This document shows positions 1 to 11,531 of a stretch of DNA of 64,000 bases, piece by piece; positions within the stretch are counted from its first letter, which is position 1, and the number at the start of each line of letters is the position of its first letter. A program made the position numbers and the translations under genes. Source of the stretch: Phragmites australis. Lineage: Eukaryota; Streptophyta; Magnoliopsida; Poales; Poaceae. The notes beneath the pieces were generated by a model. It ran no database searches and was not told where the DNA came from. It saw only the letters and a list, made by a program, of their open reading frames with translations. The stretch spans positions 17,176,501 through 17,240,500 of the forward strand of contig NC_084922.1 of the NCBI RefSeq assembly GCF_958298935.1, written 5' to 3'.

Positions 1-226
1 ACAACATACCTGAGTTCGTCTCCCGTTGGAGATTTGAGTGTAATGCCATCCCCCACACCCTGAAGCGTCGGCGATCCATCAAAGAAGAGCGTCCAGTGAT
101 CTTCGACCATGTTTGGCTTTGCTTCTTCAATGCTTGTTCATTCGACGATAAGTCCGCTAGCACTCCGGATTTCACGCTCGTGCGTGGTGCGTAGCTTACG
201 TTGAACTCATTTAGTTCTACCGCCCA

Positions 227-1036
227 TTATGCGATTCGTCCAGCAGCTTCCCGATTGCGTATTACATGCTTCAGCGGGTACATCGTCATGACGGTGATCC
301 TGTGCGCTTGAAAGTAGTGTCGTAATTTCCGGGAAAACATCAAGACTGCATATATCAGCTTTTGTACTTGTGAGTACCGTAGCTTTGCATCATGTAGAAC
401 CTTGCTCACGTAGTAAACAGGTTTCTGAACCTTGGCCTTTCTCTCGGGACATTCCCGTTCGACTACCAGTACCGTGCTTACAACTTGTGGGGTAGCTGCA
501 ATATACAAAAAGAGTTCCTCTTTTTCATTCGGCGGTGTAAGGATTAATGGAGACGATAAGTACCTTTTTAAGTCCTGAAAGGCGCGCTTTGCTTCTTCCG
601 TCCACTCAAACCGATCTTGTTTCTTCAACAGCTTGAAGAAAGATATCCCTCGCTCGCCCATCTTGGAAATAAATCGACTAAGAGCAGCAATGCAACATGT
701 CAATTTTTGGACCTCTTTCAGTGTTCTAGGTGATTGCATCTGGTCGAGAGCCTTAATTTTGCGTGTGTTGGCCTCAATGCCTCGACTCGACACCAGGAAG
801 CTGAGAAGCTTGCCGGGTGGCACGCTAAACGTGCACTTTTTGGGGTTGAGCATCATGTGATACTTCCTGAGGTTGTCGAACGTTTCTTTGAGATCGTCAA
901 CCAAGGCGCTTCCAGTTTTAGATTTGACTACAACATCATCGACGTACACTTCTACATTGCGCCCGATTTGGGGTTGCAGACAGTTTTGAATACACCTTTG
1001 ATATGTAGCACCAGTATTTTTTAAATCCAAATGCAT
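227..1036 (-). pseudogene. Gypsy reverse transcriptase palm and RNase H
   Basis: The 269-residue open frame contains the intact YVDD catalytic box (VEVYVDDVVVKS, about residues 29-40). It continues through FSVPPGKLLSFLVSSRGIEAN, the connection domain and the start of RNase H (RFEWTEEAKRAFQDLKRYL). The residue after FLYIA is not the expected first RNase H aspartate, since the motif reads YIAAT. A frame break follows near 227. Beyond it, to base 1, a further RNase H-like reading is visible (SPTGDELRYVV). Confidence 0.85.
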
Positions 1037-1785
1037 CTTTACATAACAAAATAGACCGAAAGAAGTAGTAAAAGCAGTTTTCTCCTCATCCTATAACCCC
1101 ATGCTAATTTGTTGATACCCCAAATAGGCATCTAGAAAATAGAACGATTCATAGCCTGCCATAGAGTCGACGATCTGGTCGATGCGCGGGAGAGAAAGAA
1201 GATCCTTGGGGCAAGCCTTGTTGAGGTCGGTGAAGTCGACGCACATTCTCCATCTGCCATTAGCCTTCTTGACGAGGACGGGATTCGCAAGCCATGTAGG
1301 ATGACATACTTCTCAAATGAAGACTGCCTATAGGAGCTTATCGACCTCCTCCTGGATGGCCCGTTTCCTATCTTTCGCAAATCTTCGCTACTTTTGCACC
1401 ACAGGTTTGGCATCGAGTTTAACAACTAGTCTATGCTCGATCACCTCCCTGGGGACCCTGGGCATATTGGACGGTTGCCATGCGAACACGTCTTGGTTTG
1501 CTTGGAGGAAGGTGACGAGCTCGAGTTCCTATTTAGGGTTGATGTTGGCCCCAACCTTAACCGTTTTGGAGGGTTTAGACGGTTGAGGGGCACTGGCTTG
1601 ACGCAACCATCGGTCTTTTTGTTACTAACGCTGTCATGGGTCTTTCCCTTGATGTCATTAGATTTGGTAGCGCCAGCAAGACTTATGAGCCTAGAGTCTT
1701 TGGTCTTGACAACACCTTGCTTCCTTTGATGCTTAGAACTTGCGTCCTTAGGTGTTATGGCCACTCGATCGAAGTGTTCGACCAT
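1037..1785 (-). pseudogene. Gypsy pol linker and reverse transcriptase N-terminal part
   Basis: Segment 1785-1441 is a basic, serine-rich linker between protease and polymerase. From about 1300 the minus strand reads the start of the RT fingers/palm: a WRMCVDFTDLNKA-like stretch, then DQIVDSMAGYESFYFLDAYLG, where the last D is the first palm aspartate. The frame changes near 1300, and a stop lies near 1093 just before the next open segment. It joins the RT segment 1036-227 with no gap in homology. Confidence 0.75.
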
Positions 1786-1872
1786 ATCCAGCCTTTATTT
1801 GTTGCATCTAACTACTGCATGCTGATCTCCTTTAACCGTAATGGCCCCATTGGGATCCGGGATCTTAAGCGC

Positions 1873-2781
1873 TTAGTAGCCATAGTGAACCGCCGCCATG
1901 AACTTGCCCAGCATTGGGAGGCTTAGGATCACATTATACACCGTCTCGAAATATGTGACATCAAAGGTCAATTTTTCTGTGCGGAAGTTGTCGGGCGTGC
2001 CAAACGTGACCGGCAGCTCGATCTGGCCAAGAGGCATGGTCGATAAGTTAGGAGTTATGCTGTGGAAAGGCACGACTCTAGTTTTAAGCTCTGACCTCTG
2101 GATTCCCATCTTATCCAAGGTTTTGGAGAAAATGAGGTTGAGTGAACTACCTCCATCGACCAGAGTTCTGGTAACCTTGATGTTGAGTATGGTCGGCTGA
2201 ACTACGATCGGGTATCGACCAGGATGTGGTACCACAGCTGGATGGTCGGTTTGATCAAAGGTGATCGGCTGTTCTGACCACTTGAGATACCGAGTAGGCC
2301 TAGTTAGGGCCAGGTTAACTACTCGCTCGACCGCCTTGTACTGTCTCTTGGACTCATACGTGGCAGATCCTTCGAACATGTGTGCCAAGCTGTGGTTAGC
2401 CTCATGGAACTGGGGCTCATCACCCTCAACATTAGGCTTAACCTGCTTACTACCACGCTCAGCATTTGCCTTGATCTTCTCATCAAGTTTCTTCTTGAAC
2501 ACAAAGCACTCGCTAAAGTCATGCTGGTTGCTCCGATGGATGGGGCACCACTTTCCACCACCCCGACTAAGGCCTTTGTTGTCCCCAGTCGTATCGGGAC
2601 CCTTGCGCTTTTCACCAGGTTTGTTCTTTTTTCCTCGGTTCTTCGACGATTCGGGTTTGTCCTTGCTAGATTGGAGGTTCTTAGCGCGCACTTGCGCTTC
2701 CGCTCGTTTCACGCACTTGTTGGCCAACTCGAAAAACTCTTTGATCTTGCGGATCTTCCGAGTAGCCATCTTTCCACGCAA
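1873..2781 (-). pseudogene. Gypsy gag C-terminus and aspartic protease
   Basis: A 302-residue open frame. Its first third is lysine- and glutamate-rich and contains CPIHRSNQHDFSECFVFKKK, a CX2-type zinc-knuckle-like stretch (about residues 80-100) of the kind found in Tat-lineage gag. The C-terminal third has TRTLVDGGSSLNLIF (about residues 205-219), where DGGS is the protease catalytic motif seen in plant Gypsy elements. The frame closes at 1873. Weakly coding sequence then leads into the reverse transcriptase. It is the longest undamaged segment of this element, but the gag upstream and the pol downstream are broken. Confidence 0.85.
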
Positions 2782-4395
2782 GTCTGTGTCCTGAACACCT
2801 CATTTGAAGGCGATAATTATCGATTCATCTGAGATGTCCAGGATCTTGTTACGCTTGTTGCTGAACCTGCGGATGAAATCTGGAAGAGATTCATTGTTGC
2901 CGTGGTGCAGCTGGTGGAGGTCGTTCTCCGTTCCTGAGTGCTCGAATGTGTCTTAGAAGTTGGCTATGAACTAAGCCTTGAGTTTTGCCCATGAATGAAT
3001 CGAATAAGATGGCAAGTTTAGCAACCAGAACCTTGTGGGTCCATCAAGGGAGGTTAACAGGTAATTGGTCATTACTCGATTGTCACCACTGACTACTCAA
3101 ATTACAGTGGTGTAGATCCGCAACCACTCATTGGGATTGATCTTCCCATTGTATTTCTGGATCGGGCCCGCTTTAAAGTTCTCGGGCCACCGAATCAATC
3201 GAAGTTCGCATACGAAAGCCTTTCAGCCCCCGTCGAACTCTTCAGGAGGAGGTGGTGGATTACTACCACGCCTGTCTCTTTGAGTGGGGGAATCATATCG
3301 ACCATCTTGTCCTATAGATCTGTGGTCGTAGTAGCAGCGATCGTCTTCACGGAGTTCCTCCACGGTGGTTTTCGATCGCCATACATAGATCACGCCTATT
3401 GTGAGGAATGCAATTCCTCAGATCTTCCTAATGCCTACGCCTAAGGACATGGCATCTACAGTTTGGCCCATAATATCGTTTTTGGGCTCGATCACCTGAG
3501 CTTCCCGTCTGGGATTCCCCAACTCGAGAGTGTTCTCGCCCATGGCTCCTCAAGCCGGGGCAGTTCCGACTGGGGGGCCTAGAGTTGCGGGGATTGTTTG
3601 CTCGAGCGACTTGATTCTGAGCCGCATCGAGTAGGATCGATTGACCATGGGAGTTAGTGGATTCGCCAGATCCAATTTCGGAAAGGATCTGAGAATCAGA
3701 TGAGCTCCTTGCATTTTAGCATCCGGAGTACTGAATATGTCGCTATTGAGGCTCGGTTGCGGTCGAGCTGATGAAGCCTCACGATGACTGTTTGGAGGGA
3801 GCTTGTCCCTTAAGTTGTGGGCTGTCACAGGCTTAGGTACACCCACTGGAAGTCGTGGGGAGAGGCCAAGAGGCATCTGCCTTCCCGTGGTCCGCCGATA
3901 GAGGGCTGTGTTGAGTGCACGTACGGCTCCAGATGCAGATGTTTGGAGTGGTAACTCGGCACTAGTATAGTCGGTAGTGACTTCTGTTGATGGATATCCA
4001 ATGATTTCCACTCTGTTATCGACCATGGCATTTGGATCTACTGCCATTGGGTCAGCCGATGAGGGTTCGTCGCCTCTAGCCATAAACACGAATCGATCTG
4101 TTCGACTGCTCTGGCTAGCGTTAGAGTCGGTGTCCCCACCCTCGTCGCAATCGGTGTCCATGTAGTGGAGAACAGTAGGCTCCGCGGGATCCTACTCGAG
4201 ATGTCCCACCTCGCGGTACTCATCCAATGGTATGGACTCGAGGGTACCGGTGTGGATCAGTCCACCTTGATCATTCAAATGGAAAACCATAGTTCCAAAG
4301 ATGATTTCCGAGTCGACGGAAGGGGACTAAAAAACGTCCGTCGTCAACTCGAAGCAGTCATAGAAGCCCGTGTCGGAAAATTTGATGCAAGAGTG
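2782..4395 (-). pseudogene. Gypsy gag N-terminal and central region (broken)
   Basis: The open segment 4161-3550 reads a hydrophilic gag N-terminus. Weak coding continues upstream to about 4395 through a stop near 4190. Between about 3240 and 2782 the minus strand reads a typical retrotransposon gag core (KYNGKINPNEWLRIYTT, then FIANF and ESLPDFIRRFS), interrupted by stops after TTVI, KLKA, FIANF and AFK. In the parent family this protein forms the capsid. The region lies directly upstream of the gag C-terminus/protease segment and once belonged to the same frame. Confidence 0.8.
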
Positions 4396-4440
4396 AGTCT
4401 AAGACATGATTAATCCTACAAAACAGAAGATCTAGTTTCT

Positions 4441-4998
4441 ATGCGTATGTACTTCTTATACGCATATATCCCATAGTTAGATAACATTCAGATCTAGTTT
4501 TCTAAACTGAACATTCTAGCCACTTTTGGGGTATTTAAGGGCTTCAAATGAAAAAAATGATGAGCTACAAATTTGAAGATCTCGTTGAGAGCTAGAATTT
4601 TTATATAAAGTTTATCTCCATCCGAGATTATATGAAAAAATTATAATTTTTTAATGGTGTCACCAAACAATAGGATGTGTCACCAAACCATATCGCAACA
4701 TAAGGCCTGATGGCCCACAAAGATGAGTTCACATGTGGATTATTCGCATAATATTGTGTGGACAAACCATGTGTTGACTTGGCCTACATAGCTCTACAGT
4801 GTGGCGACATCGGTATATTTTTGAAATCTTCTGAGACAACCTATATTTTTACTATTACCAATGAAAGAAATGATTATTTAAAGAAAAATATATTTGACAT
4901 GCATTGCACAGTTGGCAGCCATGGCACGAGGGCATGTATGGACAGTTGGACATGATTATGACATGCCTATGCATGGATCCGTGCGATAGCCTATTTAA
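4441..4998. other. AT-rich sequence without a recognised gene
   Basis: AT-rich DNA between the Gypsy remnant and the MITE. It may contain the missing 5' end of the Gypsy copy. I see no open frame of note, TIR or tandem repeat. Confidence 0.5.
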
Positions 4999-5430
4999 GA
5001 CCAACTCCAGCAAAGGTAGTATCCAGTGCTACAGTACTCCGCAAAGTACTGTAGCACTGAAAAATGCACTCCAGCAGATACGTATCCAGTGCTACAGTGC
5101 AAAAACAGTGACGCTACAGTGTTGCGGAGAGAGAGCAGGGGTCTGCATTTTTGCGGACTACTGTAGCAGCTCGCATCACTGTAACAGTACTGTAGCACAC
5201 TGCTCCCAGGGGCTGCCAGTGGGCCTGGATGCAGGAAAACGCGTCGGATACTGTAGCAGCACTGTTTATAGAGGCTGACAGACGGGTCCAGAGAGAGAAA
5301 AAGAGGAGTAGAAGATAGGAAATGAGGTAGCTGCTGGAGATGAAAAAATAAAGGACGCTGTAATAGTAATAGAGGATGCTGTAATAGTATTTTTGAGGTT
5401 GAAAATTTGAGATAGCTGCTGGAGATGGTC
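4999..5430. mobile_element. PIF/Harbinger-like MITE, TSD TAA
   Basis: The element starts GACCAACTCCAGC and ends GCTGGAGATGGTC, so the 13-bp terminal inverted repeats match at 12 of 13 positions. It is flanked on both sides by TAA (4996-4998 and 5431-5433), the 3-bp target duplication expected for PIF/Harbinger. The 432-bp interior is rich in CTACAGT/ACTGTAG words in both orientations, which allows strong folding, and has no coding capacity. GCTGGAGAT also occurs again near 5332, close to the right end. Confidence 0.85.
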
Positions 5431-5621
5431 TAAGTATCATGCGGTAGGCTCCCACGCCGACTCGCTACGTGTACGACATGAGCTACGTGTACGACATGAC
5501 TATCACACTAGGATTACGTGTCATTGTATAACAGAAGGCAACGAGGAAATGAAAGTAGGTCGCACGGCCGGAAGCCATGCAATGTGCCTATCGCCAGGGT
5601 GCGTGCGTGGTTGAGCGAGCC

Positions 5622-6787
5622 CGGGCTTTGGGTTACCGATGGGAATTCGGTTACCGCGCGGTAACCAATTAAAAATTAAAAAAAATTAAACAACATTTAA
5701 TTGATAAAATTTGAAATTTGGAAAAAAAATCGCGATTTTAGCCGTTCGGTAACCGGTCGGTTACCAGGCAGTTTTGCGATTTATCGAACGGTTTTTTTCG
5801 AATTTTTCGTATTATCGGTAACCGCTCGGTTTTCTCAATTTATCGAGCGGTTTTCTCAATTTGAAGTGAAGTTCAACAAAAAAATCTAAAAATTATCTCA
5901 ATCTTATAAAATTAATAACTAATTTATTTGAGTTTTAAATAAAGTGAAATAAATTTTGTTAGTTTCCTTGTAACATGATCTACATGATAAAAGTATTTAC
6001 ACTCATAAAAAATTTAAAAATTTTCTGTGAGAAATTGTATTTGTTAAACCAAGAAATTATATTTGTTAAACCAAGTTAAATGCATAGTTTACTCTTTGCT
6101 AATCCAAAAATTATGAAACTAATTTTTTTAGTCTTCTTACATGATCCTATGTCTTTTAAAAATGTATGAACTCATGAATTAGTTATTGTAACATGCAGGA
6201 TTGTGTAAATGTGTTGCGACTAGATTAATTCATAACTGACCCATCACACCTAAAAAATTAGTGAAACCGCTTTTATTAATTTATTTATACTATAATTTAC
6301 ATAGAAAAAATAATAGTAGATATGAAAAAGTTAATTGCAGTGCCGTTTCTTAACATATTCACTTTATGCTTGTGAACTTTGTAAAAATCATAGAGAAATT
6401 AATAAAACTCTAATAAAGTGAAATCAATTTTAAAGATCCTCTTAAGATAAGTTTTACACAAGGAAAATATGTGTTTGCATGTTAAACTTTTTCTTAACAC
6501 GAGTTAATAACTGAGCCGCACGCTTCAATTTTTTCCAATTTTTTTTTCAATCTTCCTCCCTATAGAATTTTTTTGATGCAAACGACATTATTTTTGAATT
6601 TTTTTTCACAGAAGGTCTTAGAATTGTGTCTAGTTTTTTAAGATGTTTTTGAATTTTATTTATTTTATTTATTTTTTCAAACTTTTTGAATTCAAATTCG
6701 GTTATCGTTCGGATTCTGAAACCGAACCGGACTGAGATGATTGGTTATCACGATTTTTGCTCGATTACTATCGGTTTTTTAACCCTG
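5622..6787. mobile_element. Non-autonomous AT-rich DNA transposon, probably hAT, TSD AGCGAGCC
   Basis: AGCGAGCC occurs at 5614-5621 and again at 6788-6795. The left end CGGGCTTTGGGTTACCGAT and the reverse complement of the right end, CAGGGTTAAAAAACCGAT, form imperfect terminal inverted repeats. An 8-bp duplication and a C-A-G-G-G-like terminus fit hAT. The flanks actually match over 9 bp (GAGCGAGCC), so a MULE is not excluded. Near both ends the words CGGTTACC, AACCG and GAACCG are repeated. The 1.1-kb interior is AT-rich and non-coding. Its core (about 6070-6650) is clearly related to the core of the element at 25,314-26,145. Confidence 0.75.
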
Positions 6788-6795
6788 AGCGAGCC

Positions 6796-7530
6796 TGCTG
6801 AGCTAGGAGAGTGTCACAATGTTAGCACCATACAGATACCCAGATGACACGTCGGCACTCCTGCAGTTACGCATCACAACCTTGGTATTGAACTACAAGA
6901 GGGCAAGAAACAAAAAGAAGTGATGACAATGGTTCATGTGCAGAAAAGCTTTGTAACTCTCACATGGGGATGAGCACATACTTTTGAGCCTATTGGCAAG
7001 GTGGACTATTAATCAGTGCTACACAAATGTTCAATGATATATTTCAGCAATTTTCAATATTTATGACTTAACTGCATGCATTGTGCAAGTTATAGTATCT
7101 CCAATGCAATTTACTCAAAATAAAACTTCTCAAATGGAATTGTCGAAGCAAAATAATATGTAATGGTGAAGCCTAATATTTGGGTGAGATTGTGTCAAAT
7201 AGCTAACTCAACAGAATGAAACTTATTAACTATTTGCTGCCATGGCTAAAAAAAATATATAGTGCAGAACAAGCATGACATGATATAGCTTGATACCTTA
7301 GGGTGTCGTTTCAGCATCCTTTTCAATAAACACCAGAAGCAAGTAGCGTGCATGATGAGCTCATGGCTCCTTTGAATACTATCAATACCGTCAATAATTC
7401 TCAAATCATACAAGGTTCAATTACAAGAGCATGTGCATGACAATTAGACTATTAGGTAAACTCGTTTCTCGCTGTTCATACTTTCTTGGATGTATTCCTA
7501 CTAAATTCTTGTGATGTTTTATTGCTTAGA
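6796..7530. other. Non-coding sequence, nothing recognised
   Basis: AT-rich sequence between the hAT-like element and the CRM-type retrotransposon. No convincing open frame, terminal repeat or RNA gene is visible. Confidence 0.4.
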
Positions 7531-7539
7531 AATATAGGA

Positions 7540-8259
7540 GAAGCACCACAACCTTACCCGGACATCACCTCTTGAAGGGCAAGTCTACTCAAACTCGAGG
7601 CTGAGCTCTAGTCGTGGTCCTGGTCGAGTCACGGGACAGTACATCAGTAAAATGGATATAATTTTCTCATACGAATTCCGTTTTAGGCAATCTTAAATAT
7701 TTTGGAAAGCTTACGACGAGTCTTTTCCAATGGATATGAGCTCGACTAAATATTCCTTATAGTTTAGTCAAAGTCAAAAAAATAAGATGCTGTGCCACTG
7801 TTTTGGACCTAGTTGGGTCTTGTAATCGTGTCGGGGTCGGAGTCTAGGTTGTGTATGCCTCTTTCCATGGTTGCATAACCCTAGGTCGACCTCCTCACAT
7901 CCTCCTTATATATATACAGTAGCCGTCGTAGTTCAAGCTCGGGTTTAGCTTAGATTATTCTATATTAGATAGTTTCGCTAATTGTCAGTTTGTTGAACCC
8001 CAACTTGAGTACTTCATTGATAATTAGCAATATTCAGATTGCATCTACTTGTTCTTGCTTGTGTTCTCGATTCGCTTGCAGAAAAAGTCTTCTTGGCGAG
8101 GTCAACCGCGTCTTGGTACGGTTGATAAGCACAGAGTAGTGGTGTAGTGGTTGCGAGGGTTCTCGATCTGTCTTAGTCAGAGTCTTTGGATCATCAATGT
8201 CAAAACTCCACCAATCAACATATCATATCACCTTTGGAAGATTGGGCAAACACGCATCA
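7540..8259 (+). repeat. Probable 5' LTR of the CRM-clade element (left end approximate)
   Basis: The right end (...CGCATCA) lies immediately before a primer-binding-site-like sequence. A TATA box (TTATATATATAC) lies near 7908-7919, in line with U3-R organisation. A stretch near 7640-7760 describing GTAAAATGGATATAA and TGGATATGAGCTCG is of a kind common in plant LTR U3 regions. There is no second LTR in the window to fix the left end, so the start is a guess. Confidence 0.5.
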
Positions 8260-8261
8260 AG

Positions 8262-8274
8262 TAGTGTCAGAGCC
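8262..8274 (+). other. Primer binding site, initiator Met tRNA type
   Basis: TAGTGTCAGAGCC resembles the canonical plant PBS TGGTATCAGAGCC with two or three changes. It lies 2 bp after the LTR end. Confidence 0.6.
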
Positions 8275-8594
8275 TCAGTTGCCCGTTAGGTAATCTCAGT
8301 TATCCCCTTTGTTTCGTCATTTTCCATTACCTAGAGTCCAGAAAATTGCCCCACAAAAATATTTAGAACTTAGTTTTTCCGCTGTCCAAACCACTTTGTG
8401 CCTTCGCAATTTTGTTTTCATTATTCGCGTTGCTGAGTTTGAGTCCATCGTCAGTGCCTTTGTTGCTGGTCAAGTCATCGTGATATAGTTTCTAGTGTCG
8501 AGTCTTGCTGATCAGTCGTCGTGTATCTCGACTTGCCCTTGTTTTCTATAGTCGAGATTTTGTCTCTAGTCGAGTCGACCATCAACTCGTATTT

Positions 8595-8924
8595 GACCAC
8601 TAGTCACTTCAACCATGTACTCGAGTTTTGACCACTAGTCGAGTCAACCACCAAGTTGTGTTCGACCACTAATCGCTTCAACCACCCACTTGGGGTCCGA
8701 CTAGGCACTTCGACCATCCACTCAGGGTCCCGACTAGTCACTCCAACCACCTGCTAAGGGTCCAACTAGTCACTTCGATCACCCATTCGGGGTCCCGACT
8801 AGTCATTCCGACCACCCACTCAGGGTCCGACCAGGCACTCCGATCACCCACTCGAGATCCCGATCAGTCACTCCGACCACCTACTCGGGGTCCCAACCAG
8901 TCACTCCGACCACCTAATTGGAAT
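8595..8924 (+). repeat. Minisatellite, about 10 copies of a 32-35 bp unit
   Basis: The unit is approximately GACTAGTCACTCCGACCACC followed by CACTCGGGGTCCC. Successive copies differ by a few bases and by 1-3 bp in length. The array lies in the untranslated leader of the CRM-type element, between the PBS and gag. It is preceded by a region with related AGTCGAGTC words (about 8480-8590). Confidence 0.85.
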
Positions 8925-9576
8925 CGCTCACCTTCTCGGATCTAACCACCATAGCCGAAGCAGAGGTAGCCAAGTTCAGAGAGAGAGAGTATCTTTTTAT
9001 TACCTTTATACCTCTGCTCTCTAAAAAAGTTTGTGACCCACGTACCTCACTGGTCTTAGAAAAGGCAATAGAAGAGTTTTTGAGTTTGTGTCATATTCGC
9101 AAAAAAAAGAAAAGCAAGAAAGAAGCAAAGAGTGCAAAAAAGAAGAAGAAGATGCAAAGAGTGCAAAAAAAGAGAGAATTAAAAAAAAAAAGAGAATCAG
9201 TTTGCATTGCGAATTTTGTTCCTTTGTGCTTGTGTCTGTTATAGTTTTCGGCTTGCTTGAGCTAGTTTTAGGAACGTATTCGGGCCAGCAACTATGACGA
9301 GTATTATGGACTTTTATTCATTTTTGCTAATTTGATTTCAATTATTGATATTTCTTACTACTAAATACTGCCTATCGAAGCTACACCTTCTCTCGATCAG
9401 AATGGTTTCTCCTCTTGCAACTACCTCACTCGCACCCGATAAGGTATCATGAACCAGCCACCGGTTGTGCCAACTGCGGTGATGGATAAGAACACTTACA
9501 AGAGCGTGGTAAAACGCTTGAGAGTGTGTGACTCCACCTTCACCACCTAGTAGTCGATAGGGATAATTTATCTTTC
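8925..9576 (+). other. Leader of the CRM-clade element
   Basis: Untranslated leader between the minisatellite and gag. It contains an A-rich stretch at about 9098-9200. One 108-residue open frame crosses it (8918-9244), but its lysine runs simply reflect the A-rich repeat, so I do not call it a gene. Confidence 0.5.
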
Positions 9577-10945
9577 GTGGTTTTCTATTTTCGACTAACC
9601 ATGGCAGGAGAAGCATCGGATGCACATGAGTGTGTTTTGAGGGAAGAACTCACAATGGTGTTGAATGATCATAGACAAGCTATTAATGACGACATCAATA
9701 AGCAGCTTGCAGAGACAAACACTACATTGCAACGACTTAATGATCGTATTGCCATGCTCAATACACGTTTTAATCGAGTGGTTAATCAGCCACCAAACCA
9801 TGGACATGTGGATCCTCGTGGCGCAGACCATGAGCAAAAGGAGTCCGTCACATATGATGAAATTTTGAGGGAAGAACAAGACATCTTTGATGCACAACAA
9901 CGGAACGATTAAACTTCAACCATCAAGGTATGAGAGGTAATAACTTTCAGCAACATAACCTATGTGTTAATGATGATCCATTTGCTAAGGTTAAGTTTAC
10001 CATACCATCTTTTGCGGATGCTTATGATGCTGAAAAGTATTTAGATTGGGAGATGACGGTTAAACAGAAGTTTAATGCTCATTTAGTTTCTGAAGTACAT
10101 AGAGTTAGGCAAGCCACTAGTGAATTTAAAGAATTTGCAATTATATGGTTGAATAGAGTATGCATCAATGGATTAGCGCCTACTACATGAAATGCCTTAA
10201 AGGTTGCTGTGCATAACAGATTTATTCCACCCTCTTTTAAACATGATTTGTATAAGAAATTGCAGCGCTTAAATCAAGGTGATAGATTTATAGAAGAATA
10301 TTATCAGGAGTTACAAATTAGTATGTTATGTTGTGATATTATTGAGGATGAAGAGGCTACAATGACACACTTTTATGGAGGGTTAAGGCGTGAAATTCAG
10401 GACATAGTTGATTACAAAGAATACAATAATGTTTCTAGATTGTTCCAACTTGTATGTCTGACAGAAAAAAAATTGCAGGGATGACAACAAAGGCCAATGA
10501 ACAATTTTAGAAGCTCGATTACATCAAAATCGACACTGGGATAAGTTAAAATAGCCCCATGTTTAGCTACACGGTCTACTGCTCCCTTCTCGAGTAGTGC
10601 GTGTTCAGTAGTACCTTTGACACCGTCACACTCTCCCGAGGTAAGCAAATCCATAAGTGTGCAGGGTCCAGCCAAGAGCTCTTTTTCGGTTGTTTCTACA
10701 GGCCGATCGACCGGGATTGTATGCCACCGATACAAGGGAATGAGCCATGTCATGAAAGATTGCCCAAGTCAACGAGCATACATTGCAACAGAAGATGGTG
10801 GGTATGTAAATGCTAGTGATGTTGAGGATGAATATGCACTTGTAGCTAACCATGCAGGTGATGAGGACGAACATGACACGGATATCGATAATGAGGAAGA
10901 ATTGAGTGCAGATGCTACAGAGAATTATAGGACACTCATTGTGTA
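9577..10945 (+). pseudogene. CRM-clade gag (capsid and zinc knuckle), broken
   Basis: The first segment, 9577-9912, reads a coiled-coil-like N-terminus (QLAETNTTLQRLNDRIAML). The capsid core follows in 9930-10190 (KVKFTIPSFADAYDAEKYLDW) and 10209-10484 (EEYYQELQISML, GGLRREIQDIVDYKEY), separated by stops. After a disturbed region, 10617-10946 carries the zinc knuckle CHRYKGMSHVMKDC. Its second cysteine is replaced by tyrosine, so the CCHC motif is incomplete. An acidic tail (DEDEHDTDIDNEEE) ends the protein. In intact relatives gag packages the RNA. Confidence 0.85.
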
Positions 10946-10989
10946 GTGAGTGTTAAGCACTCAAATGAAGCAAACGGAATAGCTACAAT

Positions 10990-11264
10990 ACCACAATTTA
11001 TTTTAGATGTTACTCATAGTCAAGGATTATCGTGTTCGAGTCATTATTGATGGAGGAAGCTGCAACAACTTGGTAAATTCAGATATGATCAAGAAGTTTA
11101 CCTTGCCGACAAGAAACCATCCTCACCCTTATCATATTCAATGGTTCAACAACAGCAGTAAGGTAAAGGTAATGCAAACAGCTAGGATGTGTTTTTCTAT
11201 TGGTTCATACCATGATTGTACTGATATCGATATAGTACCCATGCAAGCATGTTCACTTTGTTAG
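10990..11264 (+). pseudogene. CRM-clade aspartic protease fragment
   Basis: The frame reads RVRVIIDGGSCNNLVNSDM, with DGGS as the catalytic triad motif, then HPHPYHIQWFNNSSKVKV and SIGSYHDCTDIDIVPMQAC. These are protease-domain sequences of the CRM group. The frame stops at 11,264, where intact relatives continue into a LLGRPW-type motif, so the C-terminal part is damaged. Between 11,265 and 11,531 only fragments of the linker to RT can be followed. Confidence 0.8.
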
Positions 11265-11531
11265 GACGACCATAGGAGTTTAATACTAATGCGACACATC
11301 ATAGTAGAAGTAATAAGTACATCCTTATGCATAAAAGAAAAAAACATAACTTTTCTACTTTTAATCCCTGCTAAATTTGTGAAATGTGAATAAGAGATAG
11401 CTGAAAATAAGAGAAAAGAGTTTGAGAATGAATATGAAAGTTAGCAAGTAGCGAAAAAAGTTTTTCCATCCAAAAATGAGAAAGCAACAATAACTTCTAA
11501 GTCCGATAGAATTAGACTAAAAGGGTGTGTT

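Larger units (their letters stand above)
1..4440 (-). mobile_element. Decayed Ty3/Gypsy retrotransposon, Tat/RIRE2-like, truncated by window edge
   Basis: On the minus strand, reading from high to low coordinates, the order is gag, protease, reverse transcriptase and RNase H. This is the normal Gypsy order, so the integrase and 3' LTR would lie left of base 1. The wording of the RT/RNase H part (a GIEAN motif after the palm, and a gag of the type seen in grass RIRE2/Cinful-like elements) points to the Tat lineage. All genes contain in-frame stops or frame changes, so the copy is dead. I could not place the 5' LTR: right of about 4,400 the sequence becomes AT-rich and featureless. The lineage call is by recognition, not by alignment. 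Confidence 0.85.

Noticed and set aside
8918..9244. 108-residue open frame before the CRM gag
   Set aside because: It runs through an A-rich tract that yields lysine runs and has no domain. It lies in the leader of a dead retrotransposon.
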